Origin: HXMU1420-13 sp965249965
Lineage (GTDB): Bacteria; Bacteroidota; Rhodothermia; Balneolales; Balneolaceae
DNA length: 64,000 nt
Direction: 5' to 3'
Assembly (NCBI GenBank): GCA_965249965.1
Contig: OZ252262.1
Span: 2,232,001 to 2,296,000, forward strand
The translations under genes and the position numbers were made by a program. This document shows positions 52,382 to 62,069 of this stretch, piece after piece (position 1 is the stretch's first letter; each line of letters begins with the position of its first letter). The notes beneath the pieces were generated by a model. It worked only from the letters and a program-made list of their open reading frames with translations, had not been told where the DNA came from and did not search any database.

Positions 52382-53983
52382 ATGAATTCTTTTGACGCTA
52401 TTATTATCGGCTCCGGTCATAACGGGTTAACTACCGGTTGTTATCTGGCAAAAAACGGGTATAAAGTGCTCGCATTAGAACGCAGAGACACTATTGGAGG
52501 AGCAGTGTGTACGGAAACTATGTTCCAATCTGAAGAAAACCCACATGGCTTTAGGATGGATGTTGGCTCTTCGGTTCACGTGATGATCCATCAAACCGGT
52601 ATCATAGAAGAGCTTGAGCTTGAAAAATATGGGCTCGAATACATCGATATGGACCCTATTATGTCTTATCCGGTGCCCACAGGTAAAGGGGTAATTCATT
52701 TTTGGAAAGATGTTGATCGGACGTTGGAATCTATTTCGAAAGTTGCCCCCGAGGATGTAGCTAATTACAAAGAGTTCATAAAGTTTTGGGGAAAAATCAA
52801 TAAAGGAGTTTTGAAGACTTTCATGAGTTCGCCAACTGGAGGCAACATAGTTTCAACGATGGCGAAACAGCAAATGAGGGAAGGATCCATGTTTGATAAA
52901 GGCGATCACATGGCCGGACTTCAAAAGATTTTATCTAGCTATGGAAAGGTGGTAAACGATGCGTTTGAGTCACCTTATATGCGAGCCGCTATATTATGGT
53001 TCGCAGCCCAGTCGGGCCCATTACCAGATCATTCAGCAACTGGAGATTTTGCTGGTTGGCAATCTATGTTACACGAATCCGGTGCAAAACATCCACGCGG
53101 TGGTAGCGGAATGCTCACTCAGGCAATGAAAAATCTGATCGTAGCGCATGGTGGGGAAGTAAAGGCAGATTCACCCGTTTCATCCATACTAATAGAAAAT
53201 GGTGAAGCCATCGGTGTTCAAACTGAATCTGGAGATGAATATCGGGCACCCATTATAATTTCAAATGCCCATGTACAAACAACCATGCTCAAATTGGTTG
53301 GAAAGGAGCATTTGGAAGATTCCATGATTACGAAAGTGAAAAATATTCACGTAGGTAATGGATTTGGTATGGTAATTCGTTGTGCAGTTGAGGAACTCCC
53401 GGAATATACTGCTGCGCCAGGTGATCCTCATATTCACAATGGCATACAATTATTGGCACCCTCAGTACAATACATGAACAATGCTATTGGCGATTACATG
53501 CAAAAACGACCGCCGGAGAAACCGGCGGTACTTGCTATGACTTTTTCAGCTATCGATCCCGATGTAGCAAAAGATGGCAAACATACCATGTTTGTGTGGG
53601 CTCAATGGCATCCTTATGAATTGGCTAATGGAGTTAAATGGGATGACATAAGAGAACGAGAAGCCCAAAAAATCTATGATGTAGTGGTCGATTATGCCCC
53701 AAATATGAAAGATAAACTTATCGATTGGTACATTCAGTCTCCTTTGGATATTGAGCGTAAACATGGGTTGCTTCGCGGCAATGTAATGCATGTGGAAATG
53801 AGCTTTGATCAAATGTTTATGTTTCGCCCTATTCCAGAAATGAGTAATTACGAAACGCCTATCAAAAACCTGTATCTTTCCAGTGCATCATGCCACCCTG
53901 GTGGTGGAGTGTTCGGAGCTGCCGGTTATAATGCAGCACAGGTAATTCTCAAAAATCATAAAAAGAAACTGTGGGCACGTTGA
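52382..53983 (+). CDS. phytoene-desaturase/PYROXD2-like FAD oxidoreductase
   Basis: 533 residues. The N-terminal FAD fold has AIIIGSGHNGLTTGCYLAKN (about 6-25) followed by VLALERRDTIGGAVCTE. The C-terminal block LYLSSASCHPGGGVFGAAGY matches the PYROXD2 / CrtI-like group, whose bacterial members are mostly uncharacterised. It differs clearly from the other CrtI-like gene at 11280, so the two are separate subfamilies. The alr frame overlaps its 3' end, an odd partnering with no obvious pathway link. Confidence 0.85.
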   Translation: MNSFDAIIIGSGHNGLTTGCYLAKNGYKVLALERRDTIGGAVCTETMFQSEENPHGFRMDVGSSVHVMIHQTGIIEELELEKYGLEYIDMDPIMSYPVPTGKGVIHFWKDVDRTLESISKVAPEDVANYKEFIKFWGKINKGVLKTFMSSPTGGNIVSTMAKQQMREGSMFDKGDHMAGLQKILSSYGKVVNDAFESPYMRAAILWFAAQSGPLPDHSATGDFAGWQSMLHESGAKHPRGGSGMLTQAMKNLIVAHGGEVKADSPVSSILIENGEAIGVQTESGDEYRAPIIISNAHVQTTMLKLVGKEHLEDSMITKVKNIHVGNGFGMVIRCAVEELPEYTAAPGDPHIHNGIQLLAPSVQYMNNAIGDYMQKRPPEKPAVLAMTFSAIDPDVAKDGKHTMFVWAQWHPYELANGVKWDDIREREAQKIYDVVVDYAPNMKDKLIDWYIQSPLDIERKHGLLRGNVMHVEMSFDQMFMFRPIPEMSNYETPIKNLYLSSASCHPGGGVFGAAGYNAAQVILKNHKKKLWAR

Positions 53984-55041
53984 ACTCCAAAATCATCGTT
54001 CGCAAAGAAAATTTATTGAATAACATTCGAGTTATTAAAAATCACTTGAATGATGGAGTAAAAACGATGGCTGTAATAAAAGACAATGCTTATGGCCATG
54101 GATTTGAAGGTGTTGCGCATTGCCTTAATCCGGAAGTTGACTGGTTTTGTGTTGCCCGAGTGCGTGAAGGAATCCAATTAAGGGAAGCAGGAATAACCAA
54201 GCCAATACTCGTTTTTGAATTGCCCTTATTGGATACGGCTGAGCTTTACCCGAAATATGAGCTAACAGCCACGGTTGGTTCTTTAGATAGTTTCGATATG
54301 CTACAACCCGGAACCGACTTTCATATAAATTTGGATACGGGAATGCGAAGGTTAGGAATTTCACCAGATGAGATTGAGGAACTTGTAACTAAATTAAGAT
54401 CCAATACTAACGCAAAACTAACGGGCATTTATACACACTTTGCCAAAGCTGATGACCCTGGTAATCCGGAAGTAATAGCTCAACTGGAATTATTCAACAT
54501 ATTACGAGTAAAATTCGGTACTAATTTATTCACTCATACTGCAAATACAGGTGCTATCTTTCATTATTCCGATTTAGACCTACAGTTTGATGCTGTACGT
54601 CCCGGGGTTTCTTTATTTGGATACAGTGCTGGAGATTTGGTAATAAAAGCTTTGAAACCTGCTATTGAATGGCAAAGCTTTTTAATGCAGGTTAAAGCAG
54701 TAAAGAAAGGGGATCCCGTAAGTTATGGTGGAAGATGGCTAGCTCCAGAAAACGGATTTATTGGCATTGTTCCTGTAGGTTATAGCTCTGGGATTCTACG
54801 ACCTTTAAGCGGACTGATAGAATTTGAAATTAATGGTATCAAATATCCACAGGTTGGTACTATAAGTATGGATTATTCTATCGTGTATCTTGGGCAAAAC
54901 CCACCAAAATCTGATTCAAGGGTAATTCTTTTAAACTCTGGTCAGCTAAACGCCAAGGTATGGGCTGACAAAGCAAAAACGATTCCTTATGAAATCACCA
55001 CAGGATTACATCCTCTTATTCAACGGGAATTTGTTGATTAG
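53971..55041 (+). CDS. alr: alanine racemase
   Basis: 356 residues from GTG 53971. TTG 53980, whose TGA forms the upstream stop (TTGA), is an equally good start giving 353. The PLP lysine is in AVIKDNAYGHGFEG (the family has AVVKANAYGHG), the substrate-binding arginine region is NLDTGMRRLGI, and the second catalytic base is the tyrosine in VSYGGRW. GYSSGILRPL and TISMDYSIVYLG complete the C-terminal domain. It interconverts L- and D-alanine for peptidoglycan. Coupled to the flavoprotein gene. Confidence 0.93.
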   Translation: MGTLNSKIIVRKENLLNNIRVIKNHLNDGVKTMAVIKDNAYGHGFEGVAHCLNPEVDWFCVARVREGIQLREAGITKPILVFELPLLDTAELYPKYELTATVGSLDSFDMLQPGTDFHINLDTGMRRLGISPDEIEELVTKLRSNTNAKLTGIYTHFAKADDPGNPEVIAQLELFNILRVKFGTNLFTHTANTGAIFHYSDLDLQFDAVRPGVSLFGYSAGDLVIKALKPAIEWQSFLMQVKAVKKGDPVSYGGRWLAPENGFIGIVPVGYSSGILRPLSGLIEFEINGIKYPQVGTISMDYSIVYLGQNPPKSDSRVILLNSGQLNAKVWADKAKTIPYEITTGLHPLIQREFVD

Positions 55042-55046
55042 AACGC

Positions 55047-55523
55047 TTAAAAAAGGATTGAGTCTAACTCAAGATCAACAATAACGGTATCAGAATACAC
55101 GCTTTGAGTTGGAGGAATCACAACTACGCGTTTGGAACCTTCTTTCATTCCAAGTACACCTTCAACGAAACCGTCACCTTGTCGGCTGGATGCATTGGCT
55201 ATGCCGTTGAATTGCAGAGGGAATGTAGAATTATTACCATATGAGCTTTCAATTATCTGATTTGTTGGCTTAAAACGAATGGTGTAATAAAGAAGGATAT
55301 TGTCTCGGGAAACTACTTCTAATGGTCCTGAACCCGATTCGAGTTCGTATATGATTACGCCTGTTTCAGAAGTTACACCGATGGTTCCGGTTGTATCAAA
55401 AAGAAATTCCTCAGCTAAAGAATAATCAACTCTAAAAATGTTGGTTTCCTCATCACACGAAGAAAGGAAAACAAGTGAGAAAACGGCAGTAATCAGAAAG
55501 CCAAATGATTTGATGGAGCGCAT
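55047..55523 (-). CDS. FKBP-like peptidyl-prolyl isomerase lipoprotein
   Basis: 158 residues. A lipoprotein signal ends at LSSC (near residue 22-23). The C-terminal half resembles FKBP: NILLYYTIRFKPTNQIIESS, FVEGVLGMKEGSKRVVVIPP and a final VIVDLELDSI strand. The usual AYG loop after the IPP is replaced by TQSVYSD, so catalysis may be weak. It is convergent with alr, five bases apart, and is followed upstream by tatC. Confidence 0.75.
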   Translation of the reverse strand: MRSIKSFGFLITAVFSLVFLSSCDEETNIFRVDYSLAEEFLFDTTGTIGVTSETGVIIYELESGSGPLEVVSRDNILLYYTIRFKPTNQIIESSYGNNSTFPLQFNGIANASSRQGDGFVEGVLGMKEGSKRVVVIPPTQSVYSDTVIVDLELDSILF

Positions 55524-55628
55524 GTAGAAAACAAGTGATTTAGTTCGTTGTGTAAACCGCTTTGCTAACGATTTATTATACAGATATCAAAGATACGGCT
55601 TGATGAATCAAAAATCCTTGAAAATGTA

Positions 55629-56498
55629 TTAAGAAGCAGTCTCTTCAGAGCCACTGAACGCTTTTTCCAATTCTTTAGCTCGTCGTTTTACAGCAATGGC
55701 ACTTACCCAAATGGAAAACTCATACAATACTGCAAGAGGCATGGCAATGAGAATTTGTGAAACGGGATCGGGAGGAGTAAGTAATGCTGCTAACACTAGG
55801 CAGCCAACTAAGGCATGTCGGCGATAAGTTCGAAGAAATTGAGGGGTGAGAATTCCAATTTTAGATAATGCATAACTAATTACCGGGATCTGAAATATTA
55901 CACCACAAGAAACCACCCATGTGGCTAAAGAACTAAAGTAGGCATTGATATCGAAATCATTTCGAACAATACCGGAATCTGAAATATTGAACGAGGCAAA
56001 AAACTGAAGTGCAAATGGAACCAAGATCAAATAGCCAAAAGAAACGCCTATCAAAAAACAGAAAGTAATAGTAAGAGCACTTAAAATGGTCTTCCATTTT
56101 TCTTTTGATTCAAGAGCCGGTTCAATAAAGGCCCAAATCTGATATATGAAAATGGGCGAACCAATTACAAAACCTGCTACAAAAAGCATCCCCCAATAGG
56201 TGAAAAATTGCCCGGGTAACTTTCTGCTTTGTAGCACCAGATCAATAGAGTCCACCCGAATAACATCGTACATAAAAAAATCTGCTTTTGTTGGACCGAG
56301 CAGGATCACATCAATTACAAAATCATTAAATATCGCAGCAACAATAACGCCTATAAGAATTCCCCCAAATCCTTTGATTAGCCTCCATCGTAGTTCTTCG
56401 AGGTGCTCAAGAAATGACATTTGATCGGTTCGATCGGGAGCGGGTACAGCTTTGGGAGGTTCTGCTCCCATAACTTTGCGTTTTTGTTCGGTGGCCAT
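55629..56498 (-). CDS. tatC: Sec-independent protein translocase TatC
   Basis: 289 residues with about six membrane helices. Hallmarks are MSFLEHLEELRWRLIKGFG at the N-terminus, the cytoplasmic twin-arginine-recognition region, and FALSF/LVPFALQFFASFN in the middle; a charged tail follows. TatC binds twin-arginine signal peptides and, with TatA, exports folded proteins. No tatA gene is adjacent. Its start lies one base from the glyA stop, completing an rpiB-glyA-tatC operon. Confidence 0.95.
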   Translation of the reverse strand: MATEQKRKVMGAEPPKAVPAPDRTDQMSFLEHLEELRWRLIKGFGGILIGVIVAAIFNDFVIDVILLGPTKADFFMYDVIRVDSIDLVLQSRKLPGQFFTYWGMLFVAGFVIGSPIFIYQIWAFIEPALESKEKWKTILSALTITFCFLIGVSFGYLILVPFALQFFASFNISDSGIVRNDFDINAYFSSLATWVVSCGVIFQIPVISYALSKIGILTPQFLRTYRRHALVGCLVLAALLTPPDPVSQILIAMPLAVLYEFSIWVSAIAVKRRAKELEKAFSGSEETAS

Positions 56499-56499
56499 T

Positions 56500-57798
56500 T
56501 TATGCGTTTACAAAATCATACAAAGGGAAGCGTTCGCATAATGCAACAACTTCGTTGTTAACTTTACGATGAACATCCTCATCCGCTGGATTTTGAATTA
56601 CCTGATCAATTAATACTGCAATATAGGCGAATTCTTCTTCACCTAACCCACGTGTAGTCATTGCTGGGGTCCCGATTCTTATTCCGGAGGTCACAAATGG
56701 ACTTTCCGTATCGAATGGTACCATATTTTTGTTTACTGTAATAGCCGCTTTTCCTAAAGCTTCTTCTGCTATTTTACCGGTTACGCCTTTGTTCCGAAGG
56801 TCTATCAGAATTAAATGATTGTCGGTACCACCGCTTACAATGTTGTAGCCTAGTTCCATAAACTTGGCTGCTAATGCTTTTGCGTTTTTTTGAACTTGTG
56901 TTTGATACGTTTTAAAGGATGGCTCTAATGCCTCTCCATAAGCAACAGCTTTTGCAGCAATTACATGCATTAATGGCCCACCTTGCGTTCCCGGGAATAC
57001 CGCCGAATCGAAAACTTCGCCCCAGTTTTTAACACGCCCAGACTTTCTTGCTATTGCACCAACGGTATTTTCACCATCTTTCCCAACAAGGATCATCCCG
57101 CCACGTGGTCCACGTAAGGTTTTATGCGTTGTTGTTGTTACAACATGCGCGTGAGGCATGGGATTATTCAGGTTTCCGGTAGCAATGAGTCCGGCTGTGT
57201 GTGCCATATCCATCCAAAGCAAAGCTCCTACTTCATCGGCAATACTACGGAATGCTGCATAATCATAATCTCGAGAATACGCAGAAGCTCCAATGGATAT
57301 CATTTTTGGATTCACTGCTTTCGCTTTTTCCCGGATTTTATTGTAATCCAATCTTCCGGTTTCTTCTTCAACACCATAAAATTCTGGTTTAAAAAATATC
57401 CCGGAAAAATTTACAGGCGAACCGTGGGTTAAATGACCCCCGTGAGATAAATCAAAACCAAGCAGTGTTTCGCCGGGCTTCATCAGTGCAAGGTAAACTG
57501 CAGCATTAGCCGTAGCTCCCGAATGTGGTTGCACGTTCACCCAATCGGCGCCAAATAATTCTTTTGCTCGATCACGTGCGATATCCTCGATCACATCGGC
57601 AAATTCGCACCCGCCGTAGTATCGTTTACCCGGATAGCCTTCTGCATACTTGTTGGTTAGATTACTTCCATTAGCTTGCATTACAGCGCGGCTAACAAAA
57701 TTCTCAGAGGCAATAAGTTCAAGACCAAAGTTCTGGCGTTCGGTCTCTTTTGTAAGTAATTCAAAAACTTTTTGGTCTTGTTCCTGGATGGATTTCAT
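56500..57798 (-). CDS. glyA: serine hydroxymethyltransferase
   Basis: 432 residues, full length. The N-terminal LELIASENFVSRAVMQANGS, folate- and PLP-binding GYPGKRYYGGCEF, and the PLP-lysine motif VTTTTHKTLRGPRGG (lysine near 226) are all intact. It converts serine plus tetrahydrofolate to glycine and methylene-THF. Its start overlaps the rpiB stop by four bases (ATGA). Cytosolic; feeds one-carbon metabolism together with folC. Confidence 0.97.
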   Translation of the reverse strand: MKSIQEQDQKVFELLTKETERQNFGLELIASENFVSRAVMQANGSNLTNKYAEGYPGKRYYGGCEFADVIEDIARDRAKELFGADWVNVQPHSGATANAAVYLALMKPGETLLGFDLSHGGHLTHGSPVNFSGIFFKPEFYGVEEETGRLDYNKIREKAKAVNPKMISIGASAYSRDYDYAAFRSIADEVGALLWMDMAHTAGLIATGNLNNPMPHAHVVTTTTHKTLRGPRGGMILVGKDGENTVGAIARKSGRVKNWGEVFDSAVFPGTQGGPLMHVIAAKAVAYGEALEPSFKTYQTQVQKNAKALAAKFMELGYNIVSGGTDNHLILIDLRNKGVTGKIAEEALGKAAITVNKNMVPFDTESPFVTSGIRIGTPAMTTRGLGEEEFAYIAVLIDQVIQNPADEDVHRKVNNEVVALCERFPLYDFVNA

Positions 57799-58256
57799 TC
57801 GTTGGATGCGTTTGAAGTCAAAGTTTTAATTTTTTCTACACGGCGCTCATGGCGTCCACCTTCAAAATCAGTAGTAAGCCAATTGTTGAGAATAGCCTCA
57901 ATTTCATCTTCATTGGATTCTAATTCACGACCCGGTAAGCAAATAATGTTTGCATTATTATGGAGCTTGGTCATGGAGGCTACTTCCCGATTGTAAACGA
58001 GAGCCGCACGTACTTCGGGATATTTATTCGCTGTCATACACACGCCTTGTCCACTCCCGCAAATGATTATCCCAGCTTCATGTTCGCCATTATTAATACG
58101 TTCAGAAACCTGAATGGCAAAATCAGGATAATCCACCGAATCCTCTGAATGAGTACCGAAATCTACCGGGGTATGACCCAGTTTTTCGAGTATTTTTTTA
58201 GTGATGGCTTTTGCTTTAAAACCTGCGTGATCGCTTGCAATGGGAATAATCATCAA
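57795..58256 (-). CDS. rpiB: ribose-5-phosphate isomerase B
   Basis: 153 residues. SDHAGFKAKAITKKIL at the N-terminus, the catalytic cysteine in CGSGQGVCMTANKYP (family CGTGxGxxxxANK) and the anion-hole NIICLPGRE are present. It interconverts ribulose and ribose 5-phosphate in the pentose phosphate pathway, also served by tkt at 5.1 kb. First gene of the rpiB-glyA-tatC operon, with a 195-bp intergenic region shared with the divergent inositol monophosphatase gene. Confidence 0.95.
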   Translation of the reverse strand: MMIIPIASDHAGFKAKAITKKILEKLGHTPVDFGTHSEDSVDYPDFAIQVSERINNGEHEAGIIICGSGQGVCMTANKYPEVRAALVYNREVASMTKLHNNANIICLPGRELESNEDEIEAILNNWLTTDFEGGRHERRVEKIKTLTSNASNE

Positions 58257-58451
58257 CGGAGAGTTTAGTTGTGATGAGTTGCAGTAAATATCTTCATAAT
58301 ATACCTCATTTTAAACAACGGTTATCCACAAATCGATTCATTTATTAACTATTATTTCTTTTAGAAATAATTCAAGATTTGGAATTAAAGTTTAAAAACA
58401 GTGTGATTTGAATGCTAACTTCGAGTAACCTTCAACTTTGATACTTTAATC

Positions 58452-59261
58452 TTGAAATACAGCCAAGAGCTACAAACAGCAAAGATCGCTGCCAACGAAG
58501 CGGCTTCTATAATTCGGAAATATCAGGCAAATAAATCGTTTGGAATAGAATTAAAGGGTAAGAACGATTTAGTTACAGATGCAGATTTGGCTTCAGAAAA
58601 ACGGATTATTGAACTTATTAAGCATAGTTTTCCAAAAGATCAGTTTTTAGCAGAGGAATCTAATACGCATACAAGTTTGCCAAAAGGCAGAATCTGGATC
58701 ATCGATCCTATTGACGGCACCACAAATTTTGCTCATGGTTTTGCTCCTTATTGTGTATCAATTGCCTTGTGGTTAGAAGGTTCTCCTAAGGTTGGGGTAG
58801 TTTTAGAAGTAGCTCGCGACGAATTATTTTGGGGCGTAGAAGGGGAAGGAGCCTGGTTAAATGAAAAGAAGCTTGAAATTTCCGGAATTACTGATGCTGC
58901 CAAAAGCCTGATCGCAACTGGTTTTCCATATTCTCAGTTTGGTTTGGTCGACCCCTATTTGCGTGTTCTCAAAAACTTGATGCAGAAAACACATGGAATA
59001 CGTCGCCCGGGTGCCGCTTCCTATGACCTGTGTTGTGTAGCAGCCGGACGTGTAGAAGGTTTCTATGAATATGGACTTAGTCCCTGGGATGTTGCTGCAG
59101 GATCCTTGATAATTAAAGAAGCAGGAGGGACTATCACCGACTGGCAAGGACAACAAAATTGGTTGTTCGGGAAGAGAATAATTTGTGGGAATGAAAATAT
59201 TGTCAAATTTTTGGCAAAAGAAATTCGTCGTGAGTTTTCAAAATCAGATTTAACTAAATAA
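58452..59261 (+). CDS. inositol monophosphatase family protein
   Basis: 269 residues from TTG 58452 (MKYSQELQTAKIAANEAAS). The lithium-sensitive phosphatase motifs are complete: FLAEESN, the metal motif WIIDPIDGTTNFAHGF and WDVAAGSLIIKEAGG. It hydrolyses inositol or related sugar monophosphates (CysQ/SuhB group; the exact substrate is unclear). Its stop overlaps the aguB start (TAATG), so the three genes form an operon. Confidence 0.93.
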   Translation: MKYSQELQTAKIAANEAASIIRKYQANKSFGIELKGKNDLVTDADLASEKRIIELIKHSFPKDQFLAEESNTHTSLPKGRIWIIDPIDGTTNFAHGFAPYCVSIALWLEGSPKVGVVLEVARDELFWGVEGEGAWLNEKKLEISGITDAAKSLIATGFPYSQFGLVDPYLRVLKNLMQKTHGIRRPGAASYDLCCVAAGRVEGFYEYGLSPWDVAAGSLIIKEAGGTITDWQGQQNWLFGKRIICGNENIVKFLAKEIRREFSKSDLTK

Positions 59262-60148
59262 TGCAAAGCTCTAACACCATCAACCTTGCCCTCATTCAAA
59301 TGAGTTGTTCTTCTAATCCTGAAGAAAATATGAAAAAGGTATTGGCTGAAATCGAGACAGCAGCCCAAAAAGGTGCACAAGTCATTTGTTTACAGGAATT
59401 GTTTAAGTCGCTGTATTTTTGTGATGTAGAAGATTATGATAATTTTGAGCTTGCAGAATCTGTTCCCGGACCTTCAACGGATATCTTATCAAAAAAAGCC
59501 AAAGAATTGAATGTGGTAATTGTTGCTTCGTTATTTGAAAAGCGAACGGCCGGTATCTATCACAACACAACGGCTGTTTTGGATGCCGATGGAACGTATT
59601 TAGGTAAATATCGAAAGATGCACATCCCTGATGATCCCGGATACTTCGAGAAGTTTTATTTCACGCCCGGCGATCTTGGCTATAAAGTATTCGATACAAA
59701 GTTCGCCAAAATCGGTGTACTTATTTGTTGGGATCAATGGTATCCCGAGGCTGCGCGACTTACGGCCATGAAAGGAGCTGAATTACTGGTATATCCCACA
59801 GCTATAGGGTGGCATGAGGCGCAGGATGAAGCCACAAATACAGAACAATTAGAAGCCTGGAAGACCATCCAAAAATCGCACTCAGTTGCTAATGGAATTC
59901 CTGTGATATCGGTGAATCGAGTAGGAAAAGAAGTAGAGATGCGGTTTTGGGGAAATTCTTTTGCTACAAATAGCTTCGGAAAAGTATTATATCAGGCAAG
60001 TTCTGAAAAGGAAGAAACGGCTGTTGTACAACTGGATTTGAATGAATCTAACGAAAAGCGTACGCATTGGCCTTTTTTTCGAGATCGAAGAATTGATAGT
60101 TACGCAGGATTAGATCAACGTTTTTTAGACACCGATGAATCTGATTGA
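59261..60148 (+). CDS. aguB: N-carbamoylputrescine amidase
   Basis: 295 residues of the nitrilase superfamily. The Glu-Lys-Cys triad is in QELFKS, KYRKMHIPDDPGYFEKFYF and ICWDQWYPEAARL. The PGYFEKFYFTPGD segment is specific to the AguB type. It hydrolyses N-carbamoylputrescine to putrescine, ammonia and CO2. It is followed by agmatine deiminase (14-base overlap), which supplies its substrate, so the assignment is firm. Confidence 0.94.
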   Translation: MQSSNTINLALIQMSCSSNPEENMKKVLAEIETAAQKGAQVICLQELFKSLYFCDVEDYDNFELAESVPGPSTDILSKKAKELNVVIVASLFEKRTAGIYHNTTAVLDADGTYLGKYRKMHIPDDPGYFEKFYFTPGDLGYKVFDTKFAKIGVLICWDQWYPEAARLTAMKGAELLVYPTAIGWHEAQDEATNTEQLEAWKTIQKSHSVANGIPVISVNRVGKEVEMRFWGNSFATNSFGKVLYQASSEKEETAVVQLDLNESNEKRTHWPFFRDRRIDSYAGLDQRFLDTDESD

Positions 60149-61214
60149 ATTACCTGAAAATCAACTGGTTCAAACACTTAAAGGGAAACCTGTAGAGCAA
60201 GGTTATTACTTTCCCGCAGAATGGGAAGTACATGAAGCTACCTGGCTAAGTTGGCCTCATAACCCTGAAACATGGCCGGGAAAAATGGATAAAATCTGGC
60301 CGGCATATTTAGAATTTGTTAGAATTTTATCGCAAAGTGAAAAGGTGAAGATTAATGTGAACTCACCTGAAATGGCGAAAGAAGCATGTAAGAAAATCAG
60401 AAATTTTGGTGCAGAACTTGATCAGATTTATTTTTATCTGCACCCCACTAATGATGCCTGGTGCAGAGATCATGGTCCAAGTTTCTTGGTGAACAAAGAT
60501 CCAATTAAGCCGAAAATTATTGTGGACTGGGGGTATAATGCATGGGGAGAGAAGTATCCGCCTTTTGATTTAGACAATGAAATTCCGCGAAAAGTTGCTG
60601 CCCAACTTGGTTTGGCGGTTGCTGATCCTGGTATAATCATGGAAGGGGGGTCGGTTGACTTCAACGGAGCAGGAGCATTGGTTACTTCAGAAGCATGCTT
60701 GCTGAATCAAAATCGAAATCCAGAGTTATCCAAACTTGAAATCGAACAGAAACTAAAAGATTTCTACGGAGTTTCTGAAATTCTTTGGGTAAAAGAGGGA
60801 ATTGTTGGTGACGATACCGATGGCCATATTGATGATACTGTGAGATTTGTAGCGGAAGATACCGTTATAACAATGGTAGAGGAAGATTCAGGTGATCATA
60901 ACTATCAACCATTACAAGAAAATCTGCAGATTCTGAAAGAAATTAGGATTAGGAATCGGCAATTAGGAATAGTTGAAATTCAGATGCCGGAACCATTGTA
61001 TTATAATGGTCAAAGGTTGCCATCTTCTTATGCTAATTTCTACATATCAAATAAGAATGTGATTGTCCCGATATTTGGTTGCAACAATGATGATCAGGCG
61101 TTAGGTAAGTTAAAGGAATGCTTTCCGAGTAGAGATGTAGTAGGTATCGACTCGACACATCTGATCTGGGGTTTAGGCAGCTTTCATTGTTTGAGCCAGC
61201 AGGAGCCTGGATAA
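60135..61214 (+). CDS. aguA: agmatine deiminase
   Basis: 359 residues of the guanidino-group-modifying superfamily. Active-site blocks are WCRDHGPSFLV, GDDTDGHIDDTVRFV and the catalytic cysteine in LIWGLGSFHCLSQQEP near the C-terminus. It turns agmatine into N-carbamoylputrescine. One segment (residues 270-281, EIRIRNRQLGIV) is coded by a run of AATTAGGAAT-type repeats at 60941-60972. No arginine decarboxylase is in the window, so the agmatine source lies elsewhere. Confidence 0.94.
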   Translation: MNLIELPENQLVQTLKGKPVEQGYYFPAEWEVHEATWLSWPHNPETWPGKMDKIWPAYLEFVRILSQSEKVKINVNSPEMAKEACKKIRNFGAELDQIYFYLHPTNDAWCRDHGPSFLVNKDPIKPKIIVDWGYNAWGEKYPPFDLDNEIPRKVAAQLGLAVADPGIIMEGGSVDFNGAGALVTSEACLLNQNRNPELSKLEIEQKLKDFYGVSEILWVKEGIVGDDTDGHIDDTVRFVAEDTVITMVEEDSGDHNYQPLQENLQILKEIRIRNRQLGIVEIQMPEPLYYNGQRLPSSYANFYISNKNVIVPIFGCNNDDQALGKLKECFPSRDVVGIDSTHLIWGLGSFHCLSQQEPG

Positions 61215-61233
61215 CTGGCCTTATTTATCTAAA

Positions 61234-61788
61234 CTATAAATACGCTCGAGGATCTTCCCCTTTTACCGGGCCTACAATTTCATCGGTAATCCAGCCTCCA
61301 TAAAAACCACCCGGTTGAGGTCGAACTCGCTCATCATTGATAAAACATTCAACTTTAGAGGGATAAAATGCCAGATATCCTTCAATTTGTTGGTAATCTT
61401 TAAAAGGGGCTGGATATGACCATGCCACATCTGAAATGTGAAGATCATTAAGCTCAAAATCCCAATAATGAGCCAGACCCTTCCATTCGCATCGAGAGGC
61501 TCCGGTAGCCTTTTTCAGAACATCAAAATTGATATCAGACGGGGGCAGGTAAAATGTTGGTGGGCTTGCTGTTTCGAGAATTCGGATAGCAGAGGCAGTT
61601 TTGGCAAGTATTTTACCAGAATGCTTTACAGTGATAATTCTTGAGTCCGAAACAATTTTAGGAGGGCGCGGGTAATCCCATACCGATTCTTGTCCTTTTG
61701 CAGGATCAATGGCAAACGAAGGCCGTTTCTGACCAAAGTATTCCCATTGTGATCGTGCTCTTTTTGCCCAATCGGGTAAATTTTTCAT
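61234..61788 (-). CDS. DUF427 domain protein
   Basis: 184 residues. PTFYLPPSDINFDVLKKATG and SRCEWKGLAHYWDFEL are the DUF427 core (the family has the pattern 'yyp..dv......s...t.Cp.KG.a.Yw'), followed by VAWSYPAPF and YLAFYPSKVECFIND. A small cytosolic beta-barrel-like protein of unknown function. Single gene, convergent with aguA. Confidence 0.88.
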   Translation of the reverse strand: MKNLPDWAKRARSQWEYFGQKRPSFAIDPAKGQESVWDYPRPPKIVSDSRIITVKHSGKILAKTASAIRILETASPPTFYLPPSDINFDVLKKATGASRCEWKGLAHYWDFELNDLHISDVAWSYPAPFKDYQQIEGYLAFYPSKVECFINDERVRPQPGGFYGGWITDEIVGPVKGEDPRAYL

Positions 61789-61843
61789 GCTTTTTTGTAG
61801 AAAAACGGAGGATCAGAAATTAACATTCCCGATCCTTTAAAAA

Positions 61844-62056
61844 CTATGCAGCCTCAGTCTTACAAGTTTTGATCCCAAAGATCGCATAAAGTGGGCAAAA
61901 GCTTACAGCACTTGTAACTAAAAATATACCGGCAATAACAGCCAATACGATAAATAACGTGCCTGTTGAAATAATATTTGTGAAGTATAAAACAGCAACT
62001 ACAACTGCTACAGTTGTTCTGATAATTCTATCAGCAGTACCCATATTCTTTTTCAT
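61844..62056 (-). CDS. DUF2892 (YgaP-like) small membrane protein
   Basis: 70 residues from ATG 62056 (MKKNMGTADRIIRTTVAVVV). The longer frame back to 62107 would overlap the 32-residue ORF next to it. Two membrane helices and a C-terminal FCPLYAIFGIKTCK with two cysteines are typical of the inner-membrane half of YgaP/DUF2892 proteins, often linked to thiosulfate or rhodanese metabolism and to Crp/Fnr regulators. It sits downstream of a Crp-like site and of the small ORF. Confidence 0.85.
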   Translation of the reverse strand: MKKNMGTADRIIRTTVAVVVAVLYFTNIISTGTLFIVLAVIAGIFLVTSAVSFCPLYAIFGIKTCKTEAA

Positions 62057-62069
62057 AGATCTATAAATT

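Noticed and set aside
52570..52585. GGTTCACGTGATGATC as a parS site
   Set aside because: Only the central TTCACGTGA matches; six of sixteen bases differ and it lies inside a gene. No better parS was seen by eye.
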